From assembly GCF_003952005.1 (NCBI RefSeq), contig NZ_QXGJ01000005.1, positions 62,001 to 126,000 on the forward strand: a stretch of 64,000 bases of DNA. Direction: 5' to 3'. The DNA comes from Bifidobacterium callimiconis. Its GTDB lineage: Bacteria > Actinomycetota > Actinomycetes > Actinomycetales > Bifidobacteriaceae. The notes below the pieces were generated by a model, which was not told where the DNA came from, ran no database searches, and saw only the letters and a program-made list of their open reading frames with translations. Numbering within the stretch: position 1 is the stretch's first letter; the number at the start of each line of letters is the position of its first letter. This document shows, piece by piece, positions 18,710 to 28,242 of this stretch. The position numbers were made by a program, and so were the translations under genes.

Positions 18710-18943
18710 TTATCCCAGATCCCTCATGAGGTCGTCGATGCTGGTAAAGACCTTGCCTTCGTGAGCGTTGGCCTGCTGCCGGGCTTCGATGTTCTCGGGC
18801 TTTTCTCGGGGCGGGTGATGTTCAACTATGGGGTGCTCCAGATCGGCATACTGAAGCACATCTTCGCCCTCGTCGAATATGCGATCGAGTTGATCGCCGG
18901 TGAGTGTTCCCTTACCGGGCTTGTTTCCGCTTGCGCTATTCAT
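18710..18943 (-). CDS. Small antitoxin-like protein without a recognised partner
   Basis: 77 aa. The start has a strong GAGGAGG site about 6 nt upstream. The protein is hydrophilic and acidic (DRIFDEGEDVLQYADLEHP) and ends KVFTSIDDLMRDLG, an ending typical of small antitoxins of RelB/DinJ or CopG style. I could not place it in a family with certainty. No toxin-like reading frame follows it, so it is either an orphan antitoxin or something else. A palindrome upstream (18992-19006) could be its operator. Confidence 0.55.
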   Translation of the reverse strand: MNSASGNKPGKGTLTGDQLDRIFDEGEDVLQYADLEHPIVEHHPPREKPENIEARQQANAHEGKVFTSIDDLMRDLG

Positions 18944-18991
18944 TAAAAGCCTCCTCGTTCTTGTGTGATTTTGAGCGTCTTCTTGCTTCAG

Positions 18992-19006
18992 CTATATGTT
19001 ATATAG
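18992..19006. promoter_or_regulatory. Palindromic operator candidate for the antitoxin-like gene
   Basis: CTATAT-GTT-ATATAG is a perfect 15-bp palindrome about 50 bp upstream of the start codon on the minus strand, in the position where autoregulated antitoxin genes usually have their operator. Confidence 0.45.
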
Positions 19007-19360
19007 ATACTTAATTGACATCAGACGGACATCATATCGATGTTGAAGCAGTGGCGTTTCTGCCTACTCCGTATGACTAGCCGCAGTACTATGAAGTGTT
19101 CGGCTTAACAGCGATCGCCCCGCCGATGGCGTTGTGATTGCAATGCTCTCCCTTATTGGTTGATGGGGCATCATTATTCATCGTCGTTATGCGGTCTATG
19201 GGGCATTAGACCTGTTAAGAATGCTCATAACCGGCACGGTCACATTGGGTATGAGCAATCCTAAGAATCTTATGGGGTAGAATCCTGTTAGCTGTGTGTA
19301 ATACGAAAATCTACGGCCCTTCACTGGGGTGAGGGGAGAAGGTATGAGGCGAGGACGAAC
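19007..19360. other. Intergenic region before the polysaccharide locus
   Basis: No gene seen. GCTCATA (19223-19229) and TATGAGC (19250-19256) form a perfect 7-bp inverted repeat, with TAAGAAT flanking both sides. TAGAAT at 19276-19281 is a possible -10 box for the downstream glycosyltransferase gene. No convincing -35 box was found. Confidence 0.35.
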
Positions 19361-20329
19361 ATGAGCGAGCGAAAGAACTCCTCAGAAGATTCGATGAAGC
19401 GGACCATCACGGTTCTTATTCCGTGCTACAACGAGCAGGAGTCATTGCCGATCCTGTTCGACCGCATGGATGCGCTGGTCTCGCAGTCCGAGACTCTGGA
19501 CTATACGTTGCTGTTCGTTGACGACGGGTCCAAGGACGATACCCGTCCCCTGATCAAGGAATACGCAAGCAAGCACTCGTACGTGGAGTACATCTTCCTG
19601 TCCCGCAACTTCGGCAAGGAAAAGGCCATGTACGCGGGCATCGAGAACGTGCATACGGATGGTCTGGTAATCATCGACGCTGATCTGCAGGATCCGCCGG
19701 AACTGATTCCTCAGATGGCTGAACTGTGGATGCAGGGGTATGACGATGTGTATGCGCGTCGGCGTTCGCGTGAGGGAGAGAGCTGGCTGAAGAAGGCCAC
19801 GAGCCGTTGGTATTACGATCTGCTGCAGAAGGTATCCGGTGTGGCTATTCAGAAAGACACTGGTGACTTCCGCCTGTTGGATCGCAAGTGCATTGATGCG
19901 CTGAAGCGTCTGGACGAGTCGGAGCGCAACTCCAAGGCGTTGTTCAGTTGGATCGGTTTCAAGAAGATCGAGTTCCTGTACGATCGCGACAAGCGTGTGG
20001 CTGGCAAGACCAAGTGGAACTATCTGAAGTTGTTCCATCTGGCTATGGACGGCATTACCAGTTTCACAACGGCGCCGCTGAAGATCGCAACTTGGGTGGG
20101 AAGCATCGTTTCTCTGGCGGCGGTCATCTACGCGATTGTGATTTTGGTTAAGACATTTGTGTGGGGCATTGACGTACCCGGCTACGCGTCGACCATGGTT
20201 GTAGTTCTCATCCTTGGCGGTGTCCAGCTGCTCAGCCTTGGCATCATCGGCGAATATCTTGGTCGCATTTTCATGCAGACCAAGGGGCGGCCGAATTATC
20301 TGGTGCAGGAACAGAAGATTTCCGAGTAA
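19361..20329 (+). CDS. GtrB-like polyprenyl-phosphate glycosyltransferase (GT2)
   Basis: 322 aa. The GT2 domain (about 15-240) has TVLIPCYNEQESLP at its start, FVDDGSKDDT and the metal-binding IIDADLQDPPE. Two transmembrane helices near the C-terminus (about 240-305) match the DPM1/GtrB/ArnC-like family, which moves a hexose from a nucleotide sugar to undecaprenyl phosphate on the cytoplasmic face. It would feed GT-C membrane transferases such as the large membrane proteins that follow. Base composition is intermediate between flanking GC-rich genes and the AT-rich island. A GtrA-type partner occurs at 54144. Confidence 0.85.
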   Translation: MSERKNSSEDSMKRTITVLIPCYNEQESLPILFDRMDALVSQSETLDYTLLFVDDGSKDDTRPLIKEYASKHSYVEYIFLSRNFGKEKAMYAGIENVHTDGLVIIDADLQDPPELIPQMAELWMQGYDDVYARRRSREGESWLKKATSRWYYDLLQKVSGVAIQKDTGDFRLLDRKCIDALKRLDESERNSKALFSWIGFKKIEFLYDRDKRVAGKTKWNYLKLFHLAMDGITSFTTAPLKIATWVGSIVSLAAVIYAIVILVKTFVWGIDVPGYASTMVVVLILGGVQLLSLGIIGEYLGRIFMQTKGRPNYLVQEQKISE

Positions 20330-20354
20330 TTACTCAATGAAGGAACCTTTTAAG

Positions 20355-22113
20355 ATGCATTATTCGAAGAGGGGGAGGGTAACGGTTGTTGCCCTCCTCA
20401 CCTTGTTTGTAATTGTAAACGTTCCAATGTTTATGTCTTACCTGCCGATTTCCACGGCAGGGCATGATCTAGTCTTTCATTTATATCGTATACAGGGAAT
20501 CGCTGATGCTTTTAAAGAAGGTCAGTTTCCCGTTCGTATGCAGTACTCTCAGTTAAACGGATATGGATATCCTGTCTCCATTCTGTATGGGGATTTATTG
20601 CTATATCCCTCGGGACTGTTGAGGTTACTCGGACTGTCAGTAACAAGTGCCTATAAGGTATTTGTTCTCTTAATTAATTTATTTACAATAATAATCACCT
20701 ACTTTGTAGGGCGGAAAATTTTTAATTCCGTAATGATGGGGATTTTGGCGACCTATTTATGGACGTTGTCTCCATATCGTTTAGAAGATGTGTATCTGAG
20801 GGCATCCGTTGGTGAATATACAGCACTGCTGTTCTTTCCGGTGCTTTTTTATGGTCTTTATTCTATGTTTTTTGATCGCGTAGATCGATTCGGATTCTCT
20901 TGGATATGGGTTGCTGTTGGAAGCTCAGGAATTTTACTATCACATACTGTTAGTGTGATTTTGGTTCTTCCTGTTGTTGTCGCATTTATTATTGCAGGGT
21001 TAATTCGCAATCATTCAGCTCTTATCTGGAAGAGACTTTTCGCATCGCTGGGTCTCTCTATTGGCCTGACTTTGTGGTTCCTTGTGCCATTCTTGGATTT
21101 TTACCGGAATGTCGATATGAAGGTCGGATCCTTAAGCGTAGAAGAAAAAAATGGACTCGGCAGCGCTCCATGCGCTTCAGCCGTCCCAGTTGTTTATGCT
21201 TTTTGTGCCAATGAGGGGCGCAAGTGTTGAGGGCGTCGATATGTCACAGGATATGCCCTTTGGCGTTGGATGGTCTCTTCTGGCAGGCACCGTTGTGTTT
21301 GTCGTCGCAGCGATTTTGACCGACCGCAATAGGTTCAATAAATCGTGGATAAGAATTGGTTTACTGACTGCAGTAATCGTATTTTGTGTCCTTTTTGCAT
21401 CGACTACGTTCTTTCACTGGTCTTATTCTCGATTTGATTTTTGGAATAAGCTAATATCGATAGTTGCGACAGTCCAATTCCCGTGGAGATTGCTTGGTGT
21501 CGCAAGTATGCTTCTTGTATTTATTTCCTGTATTGGAATTTTTGTATTAAAAACAAACGGTGGTTATCGAACGCTTTATATGTCGGTTGTGGCCTCTCTC
21601 ATTGCTCTTTGCGTCATTGAGTGCGGAGTCGCTACAACTACCTGGATGCAGAATACTGAGCCGGTGGGCGATATTTCCTCATCAGAATTTAAACCGACCG
21701 GAAATTATGGTGTTATGAGTGGAGAATACCTACCTTCGAAATCCGATGTTGGTACTTTGATCGCCAATCAGGAAAAATATCCGTCATCAAAAAACGTTTC
21801 TATCTCTACTTATGAAAAGAATGGCGGAAAAGTATATATGATGGTTACCTCTGCATCCTCCGGGGCTGAGGTAACGGTTCCTCTGCTTATGTATCCGCAT
21901 TATGTTGTGCAAGCGGAGAAGGACTCTTCCGCTTTTAGGTTATCTGCGAATCAAGATGGTGTTATGGTTCTGCATATCCCTAATGGGTATAGAGGTTCCG
22001 TAACAATTCATTTTATAGAGCCAATTTCGTGGCGCATTGGAGAAATTATCTCGGTAGTCTCGTCACTTGTGATGGTGGGGGTTGTGATTTTCTGTCGTAA
22101 GAGGGCTGCGTAG
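20355..22113 (+). pseudogene. Large multi-pass membrane protein (GT-C/YfhO-like), split at an A7 tract
   Basis: The first frame runs to 21230 and the second from 21151 to 22113. They join at AAAAAAA (21145-21151); with six A's the frame would read VEEKMDSAALHALQPSQLF without interruption. The joined product is about 586 aa. It has many transmembrane helices, an early loop with TAGHDLVFHLYRIQG, and resembles the 6-pyruvoyl-tetrahydropterin-synthase-related/YfhO type of GT-C-like membrane protein. ATG 20355 is preferred because AAGGA lies 10 nt upstream; ATG 20337 is also in frame. It is AT-rich (estimated by eye). The split may be real inactivation, slippage-based switching or a sequencing error. 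It probably glycosylates a surface polymer. Confidence 0.7.
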
Positions 22114-22142
22114 GTGCGGTGCTTTTTTAGAAGCACCGCACC
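22114..22142. terminator. Bidirectional terminator between convergent membrane-protein genes
   Basis: GGTGCGGTGCTT pairs with AAGCACCGCACC around TTTTAG, immediately after the TAG of the upstream gene and just before the stop of the minus-strand gene. Confidence 0.75.
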
Positions 22143-22153
22143 CACTAGGCTGA

Positions 22154-23785
22154 CTAGGACTTTATGCGATTGATCACTTGGCTAAACTTATCGGCCGTTA
22201 TCACCAAACCAGCTCCGGCAAAGGGGATCATTACTATGTAGGCTGGCATGATGTATTGCGATTGTGCTTCCCAAAGGAGGTAAAGCAAGGCCATTCCTAA
22301 GGGTATTATGGCGGGGGCTATTTGATGAATTGACAATTCCTTGCGTTTGTAAAATACGGTTACCGTAGTTCCGAATAGAAGAAGGAATTGCAGGGTATCC
22401 ATTAGTAAAAGGATCATTTTATTGGCTTTTCCATAATAAATGGAGTGCAGTACAGGACTGATTTCTCGTTCTGACATTATTGGTCGATCATTTCCTCGAT
22501 GTGACCAGTTACTCGCCAGCAGGGATTCGTAAAGCGGATCTGTCCATTCGGATAGAAACTTTTTGGAGAAAAAGGTCCAAGCGTATGCAGGGTCGTTTTT
22601 GAAATCGGAAATGGATTGTTTTATCGATTCTTTGGACTCGACCTCAATCTGGGAGAGATCGTAATTTTCTGGAGCCCATTTAAGAGGGTATCCGTTATAC
22701 CATCCATAATTATTAGGGCTTGATTTGGAAGGTTTTTGCAAGCCCATCGCGATCCAAACTGTTTTTGGTTCACCATTATTTGGGTTCAGGCCCAGATATT
22801 CAGCACTCGCCGAAGTGATGAACCCAGAGGTTATGTAAAAAACAATAGCGAGGATGATGCAAATGCCATCTCGAAGGCTCCTGTCTTTTAGTGCGGCAAT
22901 GATCCAAATAACCACCATTGCTGCTAAGACATAGATCATGCTGGATTTGAATAAAAGACCAATTACTAGACAAACTAGCGAAATGACCGCATATCGTAGT
23001 TGTCGATTCTTAAAATAATTGACTTGCAAAATAAGTGCGGCAATGAGGAAGGGGAGGGCGAGAGTATTTCCATATGCAAAGGTTATATAGAAAATTAGCG
23101 GAAGGAATGCGAAACAAAGCAGAAGTGTTGTGTTCGTGAAACGCTTTTCCGAGAAAATATATTCGGCTAATTTTCCGAGAAGATAGAAAGTTGCCGCCGT
23201 GCAGAGTACATTAATAAACTCAAATGCTAGATAGGTTCCCGTTCCAAAAATATAATATAAAAACTTATCGAACAAAACTAATGGGATCTGATAGGGGGAA
23301 CGTTCGAGATATCCGCCTGGACAGAGGATCCAGGAAACCTCATCTCCGGGGCATTGCAGCTGTAAGCTAGGATCTGATGTCGCCTGAGCTGCTTTTAAGA
23401 CATAGAATGGGTCCCATTCGGGCCAGACATTGGCTAAAGCAGCCCAAAAGACGCCGAAAATAACGCTATACCCTACTAGAACGTGAGATAGAACTCTTGT
23501 ATCAATCTTCTGCAGTATGTCTTTATGGCTTAGAAGGCTAAGAATTGATACAACGACAATGGACAGTATTAAAACGATCCACCAATTTCTAGTAGTAAAT
23601 TGTACGTTGTAGGTGTAATCCGGCATCGTTGTGGTGATGATTAAAGAAATCATCCCGACGATAGAAAAGAAAATGATAGACGCCCAAATGGCCAGTGTCT
23701 GTATCCCATTTCCAATTGTGGAAACCCGGAATAGTTTCTTGGTTTTCTCCCGCGGTGGGGAGATCGTCGATCGTTCAGTATTCAT
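22154..23785 (-). CDS. Multi-pass membrane protein, GT-C (PMT-like) glycosyltransferase candidate
   Basis: 543 aa with about 11-12 hydrophobic helices. The first luminal loop carries WPEWDPFYVLKAAQ, an acidic pair of the kind found in GT-C lipid-linked sugar transferases, followed by a Cys-rich loop (LQLQCPGDEVSWILCPGGYL). A soluble stretch containing WTFFSKKFLSEWTDPLYESL precedes the last helices. Proteins of this layout usually transfer sugars from polyprenyl phosphate, which fits the GtrB-like gene nearby. The specific substrate is unknown. The gene is AT-rich and on the opposite strand to its neighbours. Confidence 0.65.
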   Translation of the reverse strand: MNTERSTISPPREKTKKLFRVSTIGNGIQTLAIWASIIFFSIVGMISLIITTTMPDYTYNVQFTTRNWWIVLILSIVVVSILSLLSHKDILQKIDTRVLSHVLVGYSVIFGVFWAALANVWPEWDPFYVLKAAQATSDPSLQLQCPGDEVSWILCPGGYLERSPYQIPLVLFDKFLYYIFGTGTYLAFEFINVLCTAATFYLLGKLAEYIFSEKRFTNTTLLLCFAFLPLIFYITFAYGNTLALPFLIAALILQVNYFKNRQLRYAVISLVCLVIGLLFKSSMIYVLAAMVVIWIIAALKDRSLRDGICIILAIVFYITSGFITSASAEYLGLNPNNGEPKTVWIAMGLQKPSKSSPNNYGWYNGYPLKWAPENYDLSQIEVESKESIKQSISDFKNDPAYAWTFFSKKFLSEWTDPLYESLLASNWSHRGNDRPIMSEREISPVLHSIYYGKANKMILLLMDTLQFLLLFGTTVTVFYKRKELSIHQIAPAIIPLGMALLYLLWEAQSQYIMPAYIVMIPFAGAGLVITADKFSQVINRIKS

Positions 23786-24016
23786 AAAGTTCTCAGTATC
23801 TCTCTGTGATCTTCGGGATTAATGTTAGATATATGTTATGCCTATCCTTGGAGAAGTCCGGACGTTGCAATGTTATAGGACTTATGCTCAAATATCCTTT
23901 TGCGCAGTTTTGATTATGTATTTTTGATTATGCATTTCAGAACGCCGGCATAATTTATATATGTGATATATAGTTATGGCATATATCCGAGCAATGAATG
24001 ATATGGGGGTGTACAA
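23786..24016. promoter_or_regulatory. Divergent promoter region of two membrane-protein genes
   Basis: This 231-bp, strongly AT-rich gap separates divergently read genes. It has a direct repeat (TTTTGATTATGTAT and TTTTGATTATGCAT, about 23908-23937) and TATA-like runs (TTTATATATGTGATATATAG near 23952). No single promoter can be assigned safely. Confidence 0.4.
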
Positions 24017-26161
24017 GTGAAATTGTGCAATGGCTTCCGGGGCCGACCGACGATAGATGGGAAGGGCGTTGATGAAACTTCTAGAAAACTTAAAGGTGGA
24101 TTTTTCGATGGTCACTTTGTTTTGGGTACCATTCCTCTTGTTGCATGTTCCAGTGCAATCAGCACATTCTCATCAACGGTCTCATTTTCTAACGAAAAGA
24201 TATTTTTGGATTACACCTCCTTCTCCGAGGATATAGCTCGATATTTAGGAAGCCAGAATGCTATTACCGGTTTTCTGATTTTTTGTTCGATATTTGTCCT
24301 TGAGCTTATTGGATTTCTATGCTTTCTGCAGGAGGAAAACCGAATTCGATGTTGGTCGGTTATATCCGGTGCCCTGCTTGCTCTTACCGTATCGGTGCCG
24401 CTTCATAATGCATCTCATGTACAACTGGATCCCTTATCCGTCATCATTTTCACTCCGTATGTGGGCGATCAATATCGGACCATATGGTATTGGACTTATA
24501 CCATAACGCGCTATATCGGGTATGTACTTCTTTTCTGTTCATTGTTTTCATTGTTCTTTTCGTGGTGGAACAATAGTCAGAACGATGTTTCTTTGAAAAA
24601 AATTCATATTTGTTTGCGTTCTATTTTAAAGAGATATGTTGTTGAATCGTCGTCTGGTATTGCGCGATGCTTGAATGAGCTATTTCATTTATGTGCGACT
24701 GGTGTAGCTAAATGTTTTATCTTTATTTTTATCTGCTGGTTGCCTTGGACATATTTTCTTTGGCCGGCTAATATTGCGGCGGATACCGTTGCTCAAATAA
24801 TGTGGGGTAGAACCGGTCAGGCTTGGGATCCTTCAACTGGCAAGGTTTTAGCAGGATATTCTATTAGCGATCACCATCCATGGTTGGATACCGTAATATA
24901 CGGTTTCTTTGATCATCTGGGTCTTTACTTTGGGAGTGAGGCATGGGGATTATGGTTACTTGCCTTTTTGCAGGTTGTATTGACCTCTCTGGCTTTTGCG
25001 ATCATTATTTGTTATTTGGGAGATGTTTTGCGCCTCTCTTGGAGAATATGTTTCGCCTTACTGCTCTTTGTGAGTTTTAACCCTATTTTTCCGCGACTGG
25101 AAATGTCGATTGTTAAAGATTCAACAGCCATGCCGGTATTTCTAATACTGATGCTTTTAATTGTTGAATATATTCGAAGAATAAAGCGAAGTCTTCGTAT
25201 AGCGCCTTCGTTGGTTGTCGGTATTATTATTTTGTCACTTCTTTGTGCTGAAATGCGTAAGATTGCGCTAGAAGTAGTGGTAATCACTTTTCTTGTGTTT
25301 TCTCTCTTTCTGAGGAAGAGGATGGTTTCTTTATGTATTGCCGCGGTGGTACCGGTTCTTGTTGCAGTAATTTCTATTCTGGTTTTTCCTGTGCTGCATA
25401 TTACTCCTGGCGGAAAGCAGGAAATGGTGGCAATCCCCCTGCAGCAGACTGCATACACTGCAGCGGTTCATTCTAATGATTTTTCGGAAAAGGACCGGCG
25501 CATATTTAATGCAGTAATTATATGTAATGTCTCACAATTAGACAATATTTTTACTGTTGATACGAATGACGGGAAAGAGATCAACAGTGCGGATGAGATT
25601 AAGGATCAATGTTTTAATCGGAATGCTAAGACCTCCGACATATTCAATTTCCTCTTTCTTTGGGTAAAGCTAGGGATACGGCACCCTGGTAGTTATCTTC
25701 ATTCCGTTCCGTGGTTGCGCGATCCATTTGTTATAGGTCCGTACTATGACGAAGGCTGGTATGTGCGATGGGGGTGGGAGCAAATGGGAAGTAATTTGAT
25801 TCTTCCTGAGTACAAGAGCACCTTTGAATCTGCAGATCGTTCTCAGCCGCAAAAGTACGGATCGGCACTTTATACGGTGTTGACGCATATGCCGGGGATC
25901 TCTCTATTTATGACTGAAGCGATTTATGTATCTTGGATTCCTCTGCTCTCATTCGCGCTATGTTGCATCCGGCGTAATTATGATCGACTGATATTGTTCG
26001 TGCCGTGGTGGCTTACCATAGCTACTTTGATGCTATCTCCCGCACACCAAACCCGATACACATGGACCTTGGCTTTCGGCGCCATAATGATCATCGCCAT
26101 ACCGTTTATCGAATTGAATGGTCGCAAGAGTGCAACCGAGGCTTCCGCAGTCAAGGAATGA
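24017..26161 (+). CDS. Large membrane protein resembling the DUF6020 family
   Basis: 714 aa from a GTG start at 24017, with GGGGG seven bases upstream. It has about 12-14 hydrophobic helices. The central loop LWPANIAADTVAQIMWG, followed by SDHHPWLDTVIYG, resembles the acidic loop of DUF6020 proteins, which are GT-C-like and common in surface-polysaccharide loci. A large extracytoplasmic segment (about 480-640) precedes the last helices. The gene is AT-rich with rare codons compared with the flanking GC-rich genes, suggesting acquisition from a lower-GC donor. Activity is not known. Confidence 0.65.
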   Translation: MKLCNGFRGRPTIDGKGVDETSRKLKGGFFDGHFVLGTIPLVACSSAISTFSSTVSFSNEKIFLDYTSFSEDIARYLGSQNAITGFLIFCSIFVLELIGFLCFLQEENRIRCWSVISGALLALTVSVPLHNASHVQLDPLSVIIFTPYVGDQYRTIWYWTYTITRYIGYVLLFCSLFSLFFSWWNNSQNDVSLKKIHICLRSILKRYVVESSSGIARCLNELFHLCATGVAKCFIFIFICWLPWTYFLWPANIAADTVAQIMWGRTGQAWDPSTGKVLAGYSISDHHPWLDTVIYGFFDHLGLYFGSEAWGLWLLAFLQVVLTSLAFAIIICYLGDVLRLSWRICFALLLFVSFNPIFPRLEMSIVKDSTAMPVFLILMLLIVEYIRRIKRSLRIAPSLVVGIIILSLLCAEMRKIALEVVVITFLVFSLFLRKRMVSLCIAAVVPVLVAVISILVFPVLHITPGGKQEMVAIPLQQTAYTAAVHSNDFSEKDRRIFNAVIICNVSQLDNIFTVDTNDGKEINSADEIKDQCFNRNAKTSDIFNFLFLWVKLGIRHPGSYLHSVPWLRDPFVIGPYYDEGWYVRWGWEQMGSNLILPEYKSTFESADRSQPQKYGSALYTVLTHMPGISLFMTEAIYVSWIPLLSFALCCIRRNYDRLILFVPWWLTIATLMLSPAHQTRYTWTLAFGAIMIIAIPFIELNGRKSATEASAVKE

Positions 26162-26340
26162 TCGTTTGAGTTCCAGCATGCTGGTTGCTGAATTGCAAGC
26201 AGGCGAATTGTCTGCAAACGGTTCCGAGCTATCGGCATGCCGGAACTTTTCCAAAGCCTCGATTATTCCCGCGACTACTGTTGTAATCGAATGCTCGGGG
26301 CTTCCCACTAGTTCACCCTCTCTTCACCTCCTGTTCACGT

Positions 26341-26356
26341 ATTACTATGTAGTAAT
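26341..26356. promoter_or_regulatory. Palindrome upstream of the LicD-family gene
   Basis: ATTACTA-TG-TAGTAAT is a perfect 16-bp palindrome about 45 bp before the LicD start, followed by a second half-site-like TAGTACC. It lies where the base composition switches back to high GC and may be an operator. Confidence 0.4.
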
Positions 26357-26399
26357 CACCGAAACTCTGTAGTACCTACGCTGAGGAGAGGAAGAAGTT

Positions 26400-27590
26400 A
26401 TGTCCTCGTTCCATAAGTTTGCCGGGCACCTGCCCTCATCGAAGCGGGCGGTCGCCCAGACGCGTAATGAGCTCGAAGATCTGCGTCGAGAGATTCATGA
26501 GATCAAGGATGTGCTGTTTGCGCGCATCGAGCAGGCCGACAATGGCATCAACATGAATCTGAACTACAAGGTGCACGAGGTGCTGTTGCCGCGATTCGAC
26601 CGTATCGACGCCGATCTGGACGCGCACGATTCGCACATGAAGATGTTCGCGTGGGAGAACTATCGCCGCGACGACGAAACCCTGCAGCAGGCCAAGGAGC
26701 GTTTCTTCCACTCCCTGCCCAAGGCTACGGGCGCCAAGCGTCTCATCCAGAATGGTAGTGCTCGGCTTATGGAGGAGTTTGACCAGCTTTGCCGACGTTA
26801 TGATCTGAAATACTGGCTAGATTTCGGTTCTCTTCTGGGTGCCGTGCGTCACGGCGGATTCATCCCGTGGGACGACGATACCGATCTCGGCATGATGCGC
26901 GACGACGTGGACCGACTGATCTCGATCGTCAACGACAAGGATTCCGAGGAAAGCCGCAGGTACCGGGTATCGATCGTGCTCGACCCGTACGTGTTCTGCC
27001 GTCAGATTCGATTCATGTCGGCCGATACTACCAATCCCTGCTTCGTGGACATCTTCCTCTATGACTACGTGAACACCACTTCCGTCTCGCTGTACGACGA
27101 ACGTCAGAAGGTACGCGACCGTCTGATCGAGAATCTGCGCACAGACAACTACGAGCGCTGGCTGGATCATGGCTACTTGCAGTCCACGGAACCGGAGGCG
27201 GGGGAATTCGCCGAAATCTTCGCGCAATCCCAGCGGGAGATGGAGAATCTGGGTCTCGTGGTGTCGAAATCGGAAGCCGCGGGCGTCATGTACGGCATCG
27301 ACAACATCGACAATCGCGCGATCCGACTGTACGACATTAATGACATGTTCCCAAATGGCTCGCTGTCATTCGAAGGCCATGACTATCTGGTTCCGGCTAA
27401 GCCAATGACGGTCCTCAACCGTAATTACGGCGATATCTATGCGCTGCCGAAGGACATCAACAGCCATTTCGTTCACGTTGACCCCACGCTGGTGGAACAG
27501 TCCGACGTCAGGGATTCGATTGCGAAATCCGTATCCACGGAATCGGCTGACGCCGACAACTCCTTCGGTGACAACGCATCCAACGACTGA
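26400..27590 (+). CDS. LicD-family phosphotransferase with N-terminal coiled coil
   Basis: 396 aa, with a GAGGAGAGGAAG ribosome site. Residues about 12-100 are predicted coiled coil (heptad-like Leu/Ile with many Arg/Glu). The LicD/FKTN nucleotidyltransferase-fold domain follows from about 115: [20 protein letters not shown], then DDDTDLGMM with the metal-binding acidic residues. LicD proteins transfer phosphocholine or other phospho-groups to surface glycans. Here it is followed 40 bp later by tagD, which makes CDP-glycerol, so a glycerophosphate transferase is a reasonable inference. The coiled coil is not usual in short LicD proteins and may mediate assembly. Confidence 0.8.
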   Translation: MSSFHKFAGHLPSSKRAVAQTRNELEDLRREIHEIKDVLFARIEQADNGINMNLNYKVHEVLLPRFDRIDADLDAHDSHMKMFAWENYRRDDETLQQAKERFFHSLPKATGAKRLIQNGSARLMEEFDQLCRRYDLKYWLDFGSLLGAVRHGGFIPWDDDTDLGMMRDDVDRLISIVNDKDSEESRRYRVSIVLDPYVFCRQIRFMSADTTNPCFVDIFLYDYVNTTSVSLYDERQKVRDRLIENLRTDNYERWLDHGYLQSTEPEAGEFAEIFAQSQREMENLGLVVSKSEAAGVMYGIDNIDNRAIRLYDINDMFPNGSLSFEGHDYLVPAKPMTVLNRNYGDIYALPKDINSHFVHVDPTLVEQSDVRDSIAKSVSTESADADNSFGDNASND

Positions 27591-27630
27591 GAAGAAGAAT
27601 AGAAAGACGATACGAGAGGACAACACCAAC

Positions 27631-28032
27631 ATGCGACGTGTAATCACTTACGGCACGTTCGACCTGCTACACTACGGCCACATCAACCTACTCAAGCGCG
27701 CCCGTGAACTTGGCGATTATCTGATCGTCGGTCTTTCGACTGACGAATTCAACGCTGGCAAGGGCAAGAAGGCCTATTTCCCCTATGAACAGCGCAAGGA
27801 TCTGCTGGAGTCACTACGATACGTGGATCTGGTCATTCCCGAGGAGGCATGGGAGCAGAAGCGCAACGATGTGCTGCTGTATCGGGTCGATACCTTTGTG
27901 ATGGGCTCCGATTGGGAAGGCAAGTTCGACGATCTCAAGGACGTGTGCGATGTCGTGTATCTGCAGCGCACGCCGGAGATCAGCACGTCCAAGATCAAGG
28001 GGGATCTTGAGCATCTGGTGCCTGAGGCGTGA
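27631..28032 (+). CDS. tagD: Glycerol-3-phosphate cytidylyltransferase
   Basis: 133 aa, a typical length for TagD/GCT. It shows the cytidylyltransferase signatures: TYGTFDLLHYGHINLLKRA with the HxGH motif, GLSTDEFN, and RTPEISTSKIK matching the family RTxGISTT motif. It makes CDP-glycerol from CTP and glycerol 3-phosphate in the cytoplasm. ATG 27631 follows GAGAGGACAACACCAAC (GAGAGG site). No TagB/TagF-type CDP-glycerol glycerophosphotransferase was found in the window, so the LicD-family protein upstream is the likely user. Confidence 0.92.
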   Translation: MRRVITYGTFDLLHYGHINLLKRARELGDYLIVGLSTDEFNAGKGKKAYFPYEQRKDLLESLRYVDLVIPEEAWEQKRNDVLLYRVDTFVMGSDWEGKFDDLKDVCDVVYLQRTPEISTSKIKGDLEHLVPEA

Positions 28033-28076
28033 TGCGGTAAGAGAGCGATATATAAGGCATACGAGAAACATCTGAG

Positions 28077-28104
28077 AAGAGGCGGCCCTTGTGGGTCGCC
28101 TCTT
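28077..28104. terminator. Terminator after tagD
   Basis: AAGAGGCGGCCC (28077-28088) pairs with GGGTCGCCTCTT (28093-28104) with one wobble. It may serve both tagD and the convergent glycosyltransferase gene. Confidence 0.7.
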
Positions 28105-28125
28105 GGCGTTGGGGGTTGTTGGGTG

Positions 28126-28173
28126 GGCACCTCATCCGTCCGCCGTTGGCGGACACCTTCCCCTCAAGGGGAA
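28126..28173. repeat. REP-like unit
   Basis: CACCTCATCC, inner palindrome GTCCGCCgttGGCGGAC, then core CTTCCCCTCAAGGGGAAG. It is the opposite orientation to the unit at 164-217. Confidence 0.7.
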
Positions 28174-28242
28174 GGATAGAAAGAAAGGAGTCCACCTGTG
28201 GTAGGCGGACTCCTTCAGAGGGAAGGACGGGACGCCGCTCGC

